This document shows positions 17,924 through 26,332 of a stretch of 39,330 nucleotides of DNA, in pieces (the stretch's first letter is position 1; every line of letters begins with the position of its first letter). The DNA is from Salidesulfovibrio brasiliensis JCM 12178 (lineage in GTDB: Bacteria; Desulfobacterota; Desulfovibrionia; Desulfovibrionales; Desulfovibrionaceae). The translations under genes were made by a program, and so were the position numbers. The stretch covers positions 1-39,330 of the forward strand of contig NZ_BBCB01000024.1 of the NCBI RefSeq assembly GCF_001311825.1, read 5' to 3'. The notes under the pieces were generated by a model. It did not search any database. It worked only from the letters and a program-made list of their open reading frames with translations, and had not been told where the DNA came from.

Positions 17924-18697
17924 CTAGAACGTCTTGAAGATGCCGAGAAGAAACACGTCAGATTTATAGTCGAGAGAGTTGCTGAAATCGCCCTGAAAAG
18001 CGCCATTGGTGAAGGAAGGCGCTGAGTCGGCGATGTCGGGGAATTCATAGTGCTGGTAACTTGCCCTGATTCCCCAGCCGTTTTCCAGCATGTGGTCGTA
18101 CCCGATCCCGGCAATCCAGCCCAGACAGAGCTTTTCCTTATCGACCGTTGCGGAGTTTCCGCCAAGGTTGTCGTCGTCAAAGTGGAAATGGTACTTGATC
18201 TCAGACAACGCGGGACCGGCGGTGATGTATGCAAGGGAGTTGTCGAACGCATAGCCAAGGCGGGGCTTGAGGCTTGCCATCCAGTCGGATGTAACGCGGG
18301 AGCGCATGTTGAAATAATTGGCCGGCAAGGATTCATACTCGGTTCTGCCGGTATCATACTTCTTTTCAAAAGGCGCATAGGTGAACTCGCCTTCAAGACC
18401 GAGAACCAGATTGTCCCACTGGTGGTTGAAGCCCGCAAACACTGACACGGCGGGCATGACTTCAGATTGGTCTCTCGACCCCAAGGGGTCGATTTGGTTG
18501 CTGTCCTGCTTGTTGAAATACGTTCCGCCAAGCCTGAGGCCGTGGTCGGCTTCACCGTATGCCGCTCCGATGGCAATGCCAACGTATGGTTTGCTCCAAT
18601 CTACAGAAGGAGGCGACGAAGCTTCGCCTGCCAGTGCCGTTGCAGAGAACAGGACGGTGAATAAACAGAGGAAAAAGAGAGTGGCGTATACGCGCAT
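17924..18697 (-). CDS. outer-membrane beta-barrel protein (OMP_b-brl type)
   Basis: 257 residues with a Sec signal peptide (MRVYATLFFLCLFTVLFSATALA, cut before GEASS). The mature part begins KPYVGIAIGAAYGEADHG, the opening strand of small eight-stranded OmpA/Omp25-like barrels. Later strands include VFAGFNHQWDNLVLGLEGEF, LKPRLGYAFDN and AGIGYDHMLENGWGIRASY. The protein ends with phenylalanine (GIFKTF), the BAM signal. AGGAG lies 9 bases before the ATG. Role unknown; such proteins are often structural or adhesive. It stands alone, with its own terminator. Confidence 0.85.
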   Translation of the reverse strand: MRVYATLFFLCLFTVLFSATALAGEASSPPSVDWSKPYVGIAIGAAYGEADHGLRLGGTYFNKQDSNQIDPLGSRDQSEVMPAVSVFAGFNHQWDNLVLGLEGEFTYAPFEKKYDTGRTEYESLPANYFNMRSRVTSDWMASLKPRLGYAFDNSLAYITAGPALSEIKYHFHFDDDNLGGNSATVDKEKLCLGWIAGIGYDHMLENGWGIRASYQHYEFPDIADSAPSFTNGAFQGDFSNSLDYKSDVFLLGIFKTF

Positions 18698-18881
18698 GAC
18701 AGTGAACTCCTGACAAAGAACAGGATGAATAAGACGATCTTAAAATAGTGATAATCAGGTTACAACAACCAAAGTATTCTCTATCGGGGTGGATTTCGTT
18801 TGTAAAGCGCAAAAGTCAGGAATTGTTCAATCGTCTGGAACGGGGCTGCCTATTGGGGCCAGCAATGCCCCGCCGGGTGGT

Positions 18882-19715
18882 CTAGGGGCTCTCGACGTCG
18901 CAGCCCTTGCCCGTAGGACAGCAGCTTTGCGGAGCTGTCTGAGATGGCAGGTACTTGCAGAGAATGCCGTAGATGGTGCCGTCCTGCTTCATTTCAAGAA
19001 GCGCCCGGTTCAGAAGCGGGATGGTGTGGGAGGCGTCCTTGTGGATGCGGATGCGCAGCCTGCTCGGTTCCTGAAAGTTATAGATGGTCTGAAAGTCGTT
19101 CATGGAGAGCGATTGCCGCTGCGTCCAGTATGCAAACTCCTGAAGGTCGATGATGCAGGCGTCCACTCGTCCGGAGACAAGCTTGTTCACGAGGCTTTTG
19201 CTTGAATCCCAGTCGTCGCGCTCCAGTCTGTCCTGCGCAAAGAGGGTCTCGAACCCGTCGGTGTAATGAAAGCCCCTGTTGGTGCCTATTGTCAGGTGCG
19301 GGAGTTCTCGCGGGTTGTTCACAGGCGCGTACTGTCCGGCTCTCGCCATGAGGACGTTTCTGGTCAGGGCGAAGGGTTCGGTGAAGTCCGAGTTGGGGTC
19401 GAAGCTGCGCCATGGTTTGTGGATGGCAGGCTCGGCGTTGAGTTCTCCTGCCTGAAAGAGCAACTCCACCCGCTTGCGGGGCATGATGTCGAAGCTGGCG
19501 GTCAGGCCGCTGCGTCGCGCCGCCTCAAGAAGCACGTCGATTGCGATTCCGGCTTGCTCGGAACCGGCACGCATGATCCAAGGCGGCCATGCGGCCCCTG
19601 CCGCCCGGATATCCTGCCCGGAGGCTGGGGCGGCGAAGCATGACAGTGCCAGCAGGACGATGGCAACGAAAGCGCACCAAATGGCGCGCGTGTGGGTCAG
19701 GGCGGCGTTCTGCAT
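18882..19715 (-). CDS. periplasmic solute-binding protein, family 3
   Basis: 277 residues: a signal peptide (AIWCAFVAIVLLALSCFAAPASG) then a bilobal binding fold recognised from AAWPPWIM near the start of lobe 1, GIAIDVLLEAARRSGL, and the lobe-2 return with LVNKLVSGRVDACIIDLQEF. Family-3 proteins usually bind amino acids for ABC importers, but no permease or ATPase gene is adjacent. The C-terminal tail has a CC pair and another cysteine (SCCPTGKGC), unusual for the family. Ligand unknown. Confidence 0.82.
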   Translation of the reverse strand: MQNAALTHTRAIWCAFVAIVLLALSCFAAPASGQDIRAAGAAWPPWIMRAGSEQAGIAIDVLLEAARRSGLTASFDIMPRKRVELLFQAGELNAEPAIHKPWRSFDPNSDFTEPFALTRNVLMARAGQYAPVNNPRELPHLTIGTNRGFHYTDGFETLFAQDRLERDDWDSSKSLVNKLVSGRVDACIIDLQEFAYWTQRQSLSMNDFQTIYNFQEPSRLRIRIHKDASHTIPLLNRALLEMKQDGTIYGILCKYLPSQTAPQSCCPTGKGCDVESP

Positions 19716-19758
19716 CCCCGATTCTATACTTTATTATGAGACAACAGGAAAGATCGAT

Positions 19759-20124
19759 TTAGACTCGTCGTGTGGTCATAGCGCGAGAAAAAGTGAACTG
19801 TCCTGCCTGAAGCAGCGCAATTTCATTTTTTCGCGCACCGATCTGCCGTGCCTTCTCCATGTCGGGCAGGGCCGAGTTCCAGATGGCCGAGATTTCCCCG
19901 CGCACCGTTCGGATGCGGCTTTCCAGCCGGTCGAGTGAAAACGACCCGTCCCATAGGGGGGCCTTTTCCTCGTTGTTCCAGAGGCTGACAGCGCTTTCGG
20001 AAAACTCCGCGTAATCCTTGAGCGCCTCGCGCTTGAGCGCCAGCCTGTCCTCGGCGTCCTTTTCCGGGTCCATCCGGAAATATGAATCGAACACCGTGCG
20101 GTCGTCCACTTGGTTCGTGTGCAT
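19759..20124 (-). CDS. small hypothetical protein, mostly helical and charged
   Basis: 121 residues with no signal peptide or membrane segment and many Glu, Arg and Lys. It starts MHTNQVDDRTVFDSYFRMD; GGGAG lies 8 bases upstream of this ATG, better supported than a GTG 27 bases further up. A heptad-like stretch follows (LALKREALKDYAEFSESAV). I do not recognise the family. It lies between two solute-binding-protein genes on the same strand, 43 bases upstream of one and 57 downstream of the other, so it may share their transcript. Confidence 0.55.
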   Translation of the reverse strand: MHTNQVDDRTVFDSYFRMDPEKDAEDRLALKREALKDYAEFSESAVSLWNNEEKAPLWDGSFSLDRLESRIRTVRGEISAIWNSALPDMEKARQIGARKNEIALLQAGQFTFSRAMTTRRV

Positions 20125-20181
20125 GGGCAACGCTCCCTGTTGCCGGTTCACACGTCCTATCGGACGGTTATGGGATAAGGC

Positions 20182-21036
20182 TTAGGGGGCGGGCGGGGTG
20201 AGGGGGGTAAGCTGCCACTTCCGGCGGAGCGCGTCGATGCGTCCTTGTTGCTGCATGGCCTTGAGCCGGGCATCGAGAATTCTCAAGACACGGATTGCGT
20301 CGGCGTTGTCTTTCAGGGCCACTGCGTACTCTCTGCCCTCATTGAAGACTGGGAGTTTGCTGAGCTTGTCGCCGATGCCGAGGCGGCGGGCCACGAAATC
20401 CCAGTTGGCCTCGTATCCTGCAAAGGCGTCCACCCGACCCTTGAGCAGCATGGCGAATCCTTGTTCGATGCTGTTTACGGGGATCTTGCGAACCTTGTCC
20501 GGGTCGAGTTCATCCCAGTCGTCGCCATAGCTGAAGCCACGCTCCACGGCGATGTCCATGTTGTCGAGGCCGTCGAGTCCGGTCCACTCGATGCGGTTGC
20601 CGTGCCTCACATAAAGCAGGGCTCGCGAGTCGTTAACGGGAACGTTTCCAAAGGAAAAAAAGCGTTTGCGTTTTGTGCTGGGCGTGGCGGGAAAGAGTAT
20701 GTCGTGCTCGCCGTGCAGGATGCCGGAATAGGCGCGTTTCCACGGCACGACAGTCAGGTGGATGGTGTATCCGGCTCCATGCAGGGCCTCGCGCATGACA
20801 TCCCAACTGTACCCCCTGAACATGCGTGAATCCTCGCTCGGAGCGAGTCTCTCCGAGAGGATGTGCGTTTCGGGGGGAGTCGTGAAGCAGTATGGGGCGT
20901 ATCCGTAAAGTGTGACCACGCGAACGGAAAGGGGGGTGTCCCCTTGCGGACTCGTGTCTGCCGACGAGACGTGCGGCAACAGCACAAGGATTGCGCAGAA
21001 GAGTGCGTGGCCAAAATACTTCTTCATTTCCATCAT
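20182..21036 (-). CDS. periplasmic solute-binding protein, family 3
   Basis: 284 residues. The signal peptide (YFGHALFCAILVLLPHVSSA) is followed by a family-3 binding fold: LYGYAPYCF at the start of lobe 1, FRGYSWDVMREALHGAGY, VVPWKRAYSGILHGEHDILF and, in lobe 2, GFAMLLKGRVDAFAGYE. It is related in plan to the protein at 18882-19715 but the two are not close copies. No ABC permease is nearby; such orphan binding proteins in this lineage may work with shared importers or sensors. Three ATGs lie within the first four codons; I keep the first. It is divergent from the NSS symporter. Confidence 0.82.
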   Translation of the reverse strand: MMEMKKYFGHALFCAILVLLPHVSSADTSPQGDTPLSVRVVTLYGYAPYCFTTPPETHILSERLAPSEDSRMFRGYSWDVMREALHGAGYTIHLTVVPWKRAYSGILHGEHDILFPATPSTKRKRFFSFGNVPVNDSRALLYVRHGNRIEWTGLDGLDNMDIAVERGFSYGDDWDELDPDKVRKIPVNSIEQGFAMLLKGRVDAFAGYEANWDFVARRLGIGDKLSKLPVFNEGREYAVALKDNADAIRVLRILDARLKAMQQQGRIDALRRKWQLTPLTPPAP

Positions 21037-21222
21037 ATTACGAATTTGAGCACGAAAAGTCTACTTTCAAGGGAAAAAGCTCGGCATGGACAAACGGCGA
21101 AATGTGTTCTAATGGCATTTTCCGCAATTCATTTTGCGCAGTATTGTGCGCGAATTTTAATATATAGCGTGTGCGGTTGTCTTCGGATGACCGTTTTCGG
21201 AAAGGAAAGGAGTTTTTTCACA
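21037..21222. promoter_or_regulatory. divergent intergenic region between a binding protein and the NSS symporter
   Basis: 186 bases, AT-richer than the flanking genes, that must carry promoters in both directions. A small dyad, GCGCA-GTATTG-TGCGC, lies near 21134-21152, followed by the AT-rich TTTTAATATATAG, a possible -10 region for the symporter. No -35 could be assigned. Confidence 0.3.
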
Positions 21223-22731
21223 ATGCAACAGAGAGAAACATGGGGTTCGCGTGCCGGGTTCATCATGGCTGCCGTGGGGTCGGCCATCGGCCTCGGCAAC
21301 ATCTGGCGTTTCCCCTACATGGTATATGAAAACGGCGGCGGGGCGTTCCTGATCCCGTATTTCGTTGCCATGCTGCTGGCGGGTATCCCGTTCATGATCC
21401 TTGAGTACGGCCTCGGCCATCGCTTCAAGGGGTCCGCGCCCAGAATCTTCGCCTCCATCTCCAAACGGGCCGAGTGGCTCGGCTGGTGGCAGGTGTTGGT
21501 CGCGTTCATCATCGCCACGTACTACGTGGTGGTCATCGCATGGGCCATTGATTATTTCCTGATGTCCTTCTCCCTCGGCTGGACCGAGGCACCCAAGGAC
21601 TTCTTCTTCGGCGAGTTCCTCGGGCTTACGGATTCGCCCATGAACCTCGGCGACATCCAGTGGAACATCTTCGGGGCCGCCACTGCGGCGTGGGTCATCG
21701 CCTTCGGCGCGGTGTTTACCGGCATCCGCGGCGGCGTGGAGCGGCTGAACAAGATCTTCATGCCCCTGCTGTTCATTCTGGTCCTGGTGTTCATCGGCCG
21801 CGGCCTGATGCTGCCGGGTGCCATGGACGGCCTGAACTGGCTCTTCAAGCCCGACTTCTCCGCCATCATGAAGGCGCAGGTCTGGGCGGACGCCTTCGGG
21901 CAGATATTCTTCAGCCTTTCCGTCGGGTTCGCCATTATGCTGGCCTACTCGAGCTATCTGAAGGATGACTCCGACATCAATAACAACGCCTGCATGACCG
22001 TGTTCATCAACTGCGGGTTCAGCATGCTCTCCGGCCTGATGATCTTCAGCGTGCTCGGTTACATGGCAGGACAGCAGGGCGTTCCGGTCAGTGAAGTTGC
22101 CGGGGCGGGCGTGGGCCTTGCCTTCGTGACCCTGCCCACGGCCATCAACCTGATGCCCATGCCGGTGTTCTTCGGCGTGCTGTTCTTCCTCGCCCTGACC
22201 GTGGCGGGCCTGTCCTCCATGATCTCCATCACCGAGGCCGTGGTCTCCGCGCTCATCGACAAGCTCGGCATGAGCCGCAGGAAGGCCGCAAGCCTCGTTT
22301 GCGGTGTCGGCTTCATGGTCAGCAGCCTGTTCACCACCGGCGGCGGCCTGTACCTGCTGGACATCGTCGACCACTTCGTGAACAACTTCGGCATTCTCAT
22401 CGGCGGCTTCGCCGAGATCGCCTTTGTTGCCTGGTTCTGCGACCTCGAAGGCATGCGCCGCTACGTGAACAAGGTCTCCGAGTTCGCCGTGGGCGGCATC
22501 TGGACCATTTGCCTGCGCATCGTCACGCCGCTCATGCTCGGCGCGCTGGTGCTCATGAACCTGTACACCGACCTCACCGCCAACTACGGCGGCTACTCCA
22601 CCACCGCGGTGGTCCTGTTCGGCTGGCTGGTTCTCTTCGGGTGCATCGTGCTCTCCATGATCTTCCCCTGCCGCGAGTGCGCATTCGCCGATCATGTGGC
22701 AAAGAACAACACCTTCCGTCAGAGGAGCTAG
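21223..22731 (+). CDS. Na+-dependent amino-acid symporter, NSS (SNF) family
   Basis: 502 residues and about 12 TM helices, a LeuT/MhsT-like secondary transporter. TM1 carries the unwound substrate/Na+ site (AVGSAIGLGNIWRFPYMVYE) and TM6 the second half (FFSLSVGFAIMLAYSSYL). MQQRETWGSRAGF is the usual NSS N-terminus; AAGGAG lies 10 bases before this ATG, and longer in-frame starts have no family similarity. Translation is followed after three bases by the small subunit gene, whose Shine-Dalgarno lies in the last codons here. With that partner, methionine/alanine-type substrates are most likely. Confidence 0.94.
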   Translation: MQQRETWGSRAGFIMAAVGSAIGLGNIWRFPYMVYENGGGAFLIPYFVAMLLAGIPFMILEYGLGHRFKGSAPRIFASISKRAEWLGWWQVLVAFIIATYYVVVIAWAIDYFLMSFSLGWTEAPKDFFFGEFLGLTDSPMNLGDIQWNIFGAATAAWVIAFGAVFTGIRGGVERLNKIFMPLLFILVLVFIGRGLMLPGAMDGLNWLFKPDFSAIMKAQVWADAFGQIFFSLSVGFAIMLAYSSYLKDDSDINNNACMTVFINCGFSMLSGLMIFSVLGYMAGQQGVPVSEVAGAGVGLAFVTLPTAINLMPMPVFFGVLFFLALTVAGLSSMISITEAVVSALIDKLGMSRRKAASLVCGVGFMVSSLFTTGGGLYLLDIVDHFVNNFGILIGGFAEIAFVAWFCDLEGMRRYVNKVSEFAVGGIWTICLRIVTPLMLGALVLMNLYTDLTANYGGYSTTAVVLFGWLVLFGCIVLSMIFPCRECAFADHVAKNNTFRQRS

Positions 22732-22734
22732 ACC

Positions 22735-22836
22735 ATGGAAACCACGTCCATCATCATGATGATCTTCGGCCTCGGTCTGACCTGGGGCGGAGCCGCGCTC
22801 TGCATCCGTCTGGCCATGAAGAAGAACTCCGAATAG
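22735..22836 (+). CDS. MetS-type small subunit of the NSS symporter (33 residues)
   Basis: METTSIIMMIFGLGLTWGG is a single hydrophobic helix followed by a basic cytoplasmic end (RLAMKKNSE). This is the size, pattern and location of MetS, the small membrane subunit of MetPS methionine/alanine importers. It has its own Shine-Dalgarno (GAGGAG inside the symporter's last codons) and TAG stop, and precedes a strong terminator. It is easily missed because of its length. Confidence 0.88.
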   Translation: METTSIIMMIFGLGLTWGGAALCIRLAMKKNSE

Positions 22837-22862
22837 TAACGGAGCGCTACTGACTATAAGCC

Positions 22863-22900
22863 CCGGGCCGGTCCTTTCCAAAGGACGGCCCGGTTTTTTT
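22863..22900 (+). terminator. Rho-independent terminator after the NSS/MetS operon
   Basis: A long stem CCGGGCC-GTCCTTT / AAAGGAC-GGCCCGG with one bulged G and a CC loop is followed by seven T residues. Confidence 0.93.
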
Positions 22901-22965
22901 GTCGAGATGCGGAAGGGAAAGGGGGCAATACCCGCTTTTCTCCGTTCTTCCGGTGTGCTACGCTC

Positions 22966-23922
22966 ATGCCGATGCGATTTTCCTGCAAACTGCTCGTATG
23001 GGCGCTCTTCACCCTGTCGCTGGTGCTCCTCTCCGGGTGCATCGGGGAGGAGGACGCGGTGTACGTGGACTTCACCAAGCGCGAAGAAGTCCTGCTGCCC
23101 GTCCAGAAGGACGCGGTGACCTACGCCTATCTGCCGCAATACTCCCATGCGGTCTCTTACGGACGGCATCATCTGCTCATCGAATACCTGAGCCAGTCCA
23201 CCGGGCTGGCCTTCAGGCAGGTTTTCCCGGACACCTTCGACGAGCACGTGAAGATGGTGGAGCGCGGTGAAATCGATATCTCCTTTTCCAACCCCATGAT
23301 CTATCTGCGGCTCGCCAAAAGCGGAGCGTGGGCCTTTGCCAGAGTCATCGAGCCGTCCGGCAGGCCGAGTTTCCGGGGCGAGATCATCTGCCGCGCGGAC
23401 AATGACGCCATCAAATCGCTGGACGACTGCCGCGGCAGCCGCTGGATCGCCGTGGACCATTCTTCGGCAGGCGGCTACCTCTTTGCCCTCGGCCTGTTTG
23501 TGGAGAACGGCATCTATCCGGAAGACTTCAGGCGGATCGATTTTGCCCCCGGACCGGGCGGCAAGCAGGAGAAGGTCGTGCTGGGCGTTTACGCCGGGGC
23601 CTACGATATCGGCTCCATCCGCGAGGGAACCCTCGACATCCTCAAGGACAGGATAGACCTTTCCCAGATTCGGGTCCTCAAGCGCACCCCGCTGTATCCC
23701 GGGTGGGTCTACGCCGCACGCAGTGGAATGCCCCATGAGCAGGTGGCCAGCATCGCCAGCGCCATGTATGCCCTTGACCTGAACCGCCCGGACGACGCGG
23801 TCATTCTCAACGCCGCAGGGATTCGCGGCATCATCCCGGCTTCCGACGCGGATTATGCACCCGTCAGACGGCTGGTGCGTTCGCTTGGGTCCGTGCTGGG
23901 TGACAAGGGAGGCGCACAGTGA
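22966..23922 (+). CDS. PhnD-like solute-binding lipoprotein, first gene of the signalling operon
   Basis: 318 residues. The signal ends in the lipobox LLSGC, so it is a lipoprotein; with Ile after the lipid-modified Cys there is no Asp+2 inner-membrane retention signal. The mature part has the PhnD/phosphonate-binding order: HHLLIEYLSQSTGL, ERGEIDISFSNPMIY, then DHSSAGGYLFA and YDIGSIREGTLDIL in lobe 2. No phn or ABC transport genes follow; instead the stop codon overlaps the GTG of a sensor kinase by 4 bases. It is therefore more likely the ligand receptor of that kinase than an importer part. Start at ATG 22966; no clear Shine-Dalgarno, and the ATG at 22972 is possible. Confidence 0.85.
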   Translation: MPMRFSCKLLVWALFTLSLVLLSGCIGEEDAVYVDFTKREEVLLPVQKDAVTYAYLPQYSHAVSYGRHHLLIEYLSQSTGLAFRQVFPDTFDEHVKMVERGEIDISFSNPMIYLRLAKSGAWAFARVIEPSGRPSFRGEIICRADNDAIKSLDDCRGSRWIAVDHSSAGGYLFALGLFVENGIYPEDFRRIDFAPGPGGKQEKVVLGVYAGAYDIGSIREGTLDILKDRIDLSQIRVLKRTPLYPGWVYAARSGMPHEQVASIASAMYALDLNRPDDAVILNAAGIRGIIPASDADYAPVRRLVRSLGSVLGDKGGAQ

Positions 23923-25923
23923 AGGCGCTCGACAGGCTGCGGTTCAGTACCAAAATCGGCCTTGGCACGAGTATGATCGTGCTGCTCGCGGCCGTGCTGC
24001 TGGCGCTGACCTTCAGCACCCTGTCCACCCGCGTGCTCATCAATGAAAACAAGAAGCACGGCTGGTGCTGGCCGAGAACCTCGCCCTGCGCGCCCTTGAC
24101 CCCATGTTCTCCGCCGACTTCCTGCTCCTCAAGGACTTGGTGGACGGCGTGCGCGACGTGGATGAGAACGTGGATTACGCTTTCATCCTCGACCGGGACG
24201 GTAACGTGCTGGCGCACACCTTCAGCCGCGGGATGCCCGTGGGGCTGGTGAAGGCCAACGAACTCCCTCCGGTTGAGGAGAGCGCCACCGTGCTCATCGA
24301 CACAGGGCGCAGCTACGTCTACGACTTTGCCGTGCCGGTGGAGGTTGCCGAGAAGCGGCTCGGGACGGTGCGCGTCGGCCTGTCTCGCTCCAAGATTCAG
24401 GGCGTCATCAACGAGCTGCTGCATCCGGTCATGGGCGTTTCGCTGGGCACCCTGTTGGTGGCGGTTTTCCTCGGTTCGCTTTTCGCAAACAAGGTTACGA
24501 GCCGCATCAACGAGCTCCGGCGGCACGCCGAGGCCCTTGTCACCGGCAAGCTGAGCGGCAGCTCCGGCCCGAAGCTGACCCGTAACTGCTGGGAGGTGCG
24601 GAACTGCACCATGACCGCCTGTCCGCCTACGGCGACTCGGAGCGGCGGTGCTGGTATCTTGCCGGGAACCTCGACAGCGACAAGGGCGGAGCCGGGTGTC
24701 AGGACTGCGAGGTTTACCGCGAGAACGTCGGGGACGAGATTCAGGACCTCGCGGAAACCTTCGACTATTTGGTGCATACGCTGCAGATTCATCTGGGCGA
24801 GTTGCATGAGGCCGAACGGACCATGGCCCGGCAGCAACAGCTTCTCAGAACCGTGCTGGACTCCACCCCGGACTGGGTCACGCTTCAGGATAAAGACGGA
24901 TCCTTCCTTGCCGTGAACCGTGCCTACGCGGATTCCCTCGGCCTGAGCCCCGAGTCCGTGGTGGGCCGCAAGGAGACCGAGTTCCTGGACCCCGAAGAGG
25001 TTCACATTAGTGAGGAAAAGCTGGCTCGGGTCTTCGCCACGGGGCAGGGCACCAGAGAGGAAATACGGCGCAAGCGCGATGGCCGGACCATGTGGATGCA
25101 TGTCATCCGGGTTCCGGTGCGCGGGCATGACGGCAGGGTCAACGCCGTCCTCAAGAGCGCACGCGACGTTACCGAGATCAAGAATTATCAGGCGCAGCTC
25201 ATTCAGGCCCAGAAGATGGAATCCCTCGGCAAGCTGGCGGGCGGGGTGGCCCATGAGATCAATACGCCGCTCGGCATCATCCTCGGCTACGCACAGCTCC
25301 TGAAGGAGGATGCGCAGGACGAGGCCATGCGAGAGGACCTTGGCATCGTGGAGAAGCAGACCAAGGTCTGCCGCAAGATCGTGGCCGACCTGCTCGGATT
25401 CTCCCGTCAGTCCGTGAGCGAGAAGCAGGAGATGTGCTTCAACAACTCGGTCATGGAGGCCGTCACGCTGGTGCGGCATACCTTCGAGATGGAGCGGGTC
25501 AGCATCGTCACGGTACTCGACGAACGCATGCCCATCATTTACGGTGACCCCGAAAAGCTCAAGCAGGTCTGGATCAACCTCTTGAACAACGCCCGCGACG
25601 CAATGCCCGAAGGGGGGACCATCCGGGTGGCCACGAGCCTGAATATCGGGCGGCGGACGGTCACGGCGTTTTTCTCGGACACCGGGCCGGGCATTGAGCC
25701 TGAGCACCTCAAGAAGGTGTTCGATCCGTTTTTCAGTACCAAGGCGGTGGGGCAGGGGACCGGACTGGGACTGTCCGTGTCCTTCGGCATTGTGGAAGAC
25801 CACGAGGGCGACATCACCGTCACCAGCCCGGTGCCCGACGAGCATCGGCCAGAAACCGAAGACGGCGCCCCGGCGGGACCGGGAGCGCTTTTCACAGTGG
25901 ATCTGCCGCTCGACACGTCGTAG
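23919..25923 (+). CDS. membrane sensor histidine kinase with CW, PAS, HisKA and HATPase domains (two frameshifts)
   Basis: In order: TM1 (about 13-37), a periplasmic sensor (ENLALRALDPMF ... YVYDFAVPVEV), TM2 (about 170-191), a cytoplasmic cysteine-rich segment with two Cys-Trp pairs (NCWEVRNC ... CPAYGDSERRCWYLAGN ... CQDCEVY, about 223-268), a PAS domain (LDSTPDWVTLQDKDGSFLAV), HisKA with the phosphorylated His in GGVAHEINTPLG (about 445), N box NLLNNARDAM and G boxes DTGPGIEP and GTGLGLS. One base must be restored at 24060-24062 (NKKHG to LVLAENLA) and one at 24625 (TACP to AYGDSE); about 668 residues result. It starts at GTG with GGGAGG upstream, overlapping the lipoprotein stop, so the two are translationally coupled. 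Confidence 0.9.
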
Positions 25924-25953
25924 CGCGGGCGCAGGAAAATGGAGTGCAGCAAC

Positions 25954-26319
25954 ATGGCGAACATCATCGTTCTCGACGACGTCTACGATTCCGGACTGCT
26001 CATAAAACGCATTCTGACGCGCAAGGGACATGTGGTCACCCCCTTCACCGAAGAGGAGGAGGCCATCGAATACGTAGGCAAGTATAAGCCGCATCTGGCG
26101 ATTCTTGACATAAAGCTCAAGAAGATGACCGGCGTTCAGGTGCTTGAGGAAATGCGCAAACTCAGCCCAGAGACCAGAGTGATCATGCTGACCGGCTATC
26201 CGACGCTTGAAACGGCGCGGGAGTCGGTGCGGCTCGGTGCCGCGGAATACTGCGTGAAACCCATCGACAAGGACGAACTGGAAGCCAAGGTGGAGGACGT
26301 TCTTTCGACCGGTGAGTGA
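25954..26319 (+). CDS. single-domain response regulator
   Basis: About 121 residues, a receiver domain only: acidic pair LDD near the start, phospho-acceptor Asp in AILDIKLKK (Asp52 from this start), Thr in MLTGYP and Lys in CVKPID. There is no output domain, so the signal must pass by protein contact or onward phosphotransfer. I prefer ATG 25954 (GGAG nine bases upstream, family similarity starts MANIIVLDD); ATG 25939 is possible but its AGGA is too close. It is the probable partner of the upstream kinase (30-base gap) and immediately precedes the dikinase-like gene. Confidence 0.88.
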   Translation: MANIIVLDDVYDSGLLIKRILTRKGHVVTPFTEEEEAIEYVGKYKPHLAILDIKLKKMTGVQVLEEMRKLSPETRVIMLTGYPTLETARESVRLGAAEYCVKPIDKDELEAKVEDVLSTGE

Positions 26320-26332
26320 TCCGGGAGAGTGT

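Noticed and set aside
17310-17927. Plus-strand open frame of about 205 codons across the insert
   Set aside because: It reads through the tRNA fragment and a terminator, has no Shine-Dalgarno, and shows no domain-like pattern. Minus-strand frames at 17605-17834 that contain the translated tRNA fragment are rejected for the same reason.
21157-23736. Very long minus-strand open frame opposite the NSS symporter and the PhnD-like gene
   Set aside because: It is a mirror frame created by GC-rich third positions. The plus strand holds clear families with ribosome sites and a terminator, and the mirror product is a His/Glu/Gly-rich low-complexity string.
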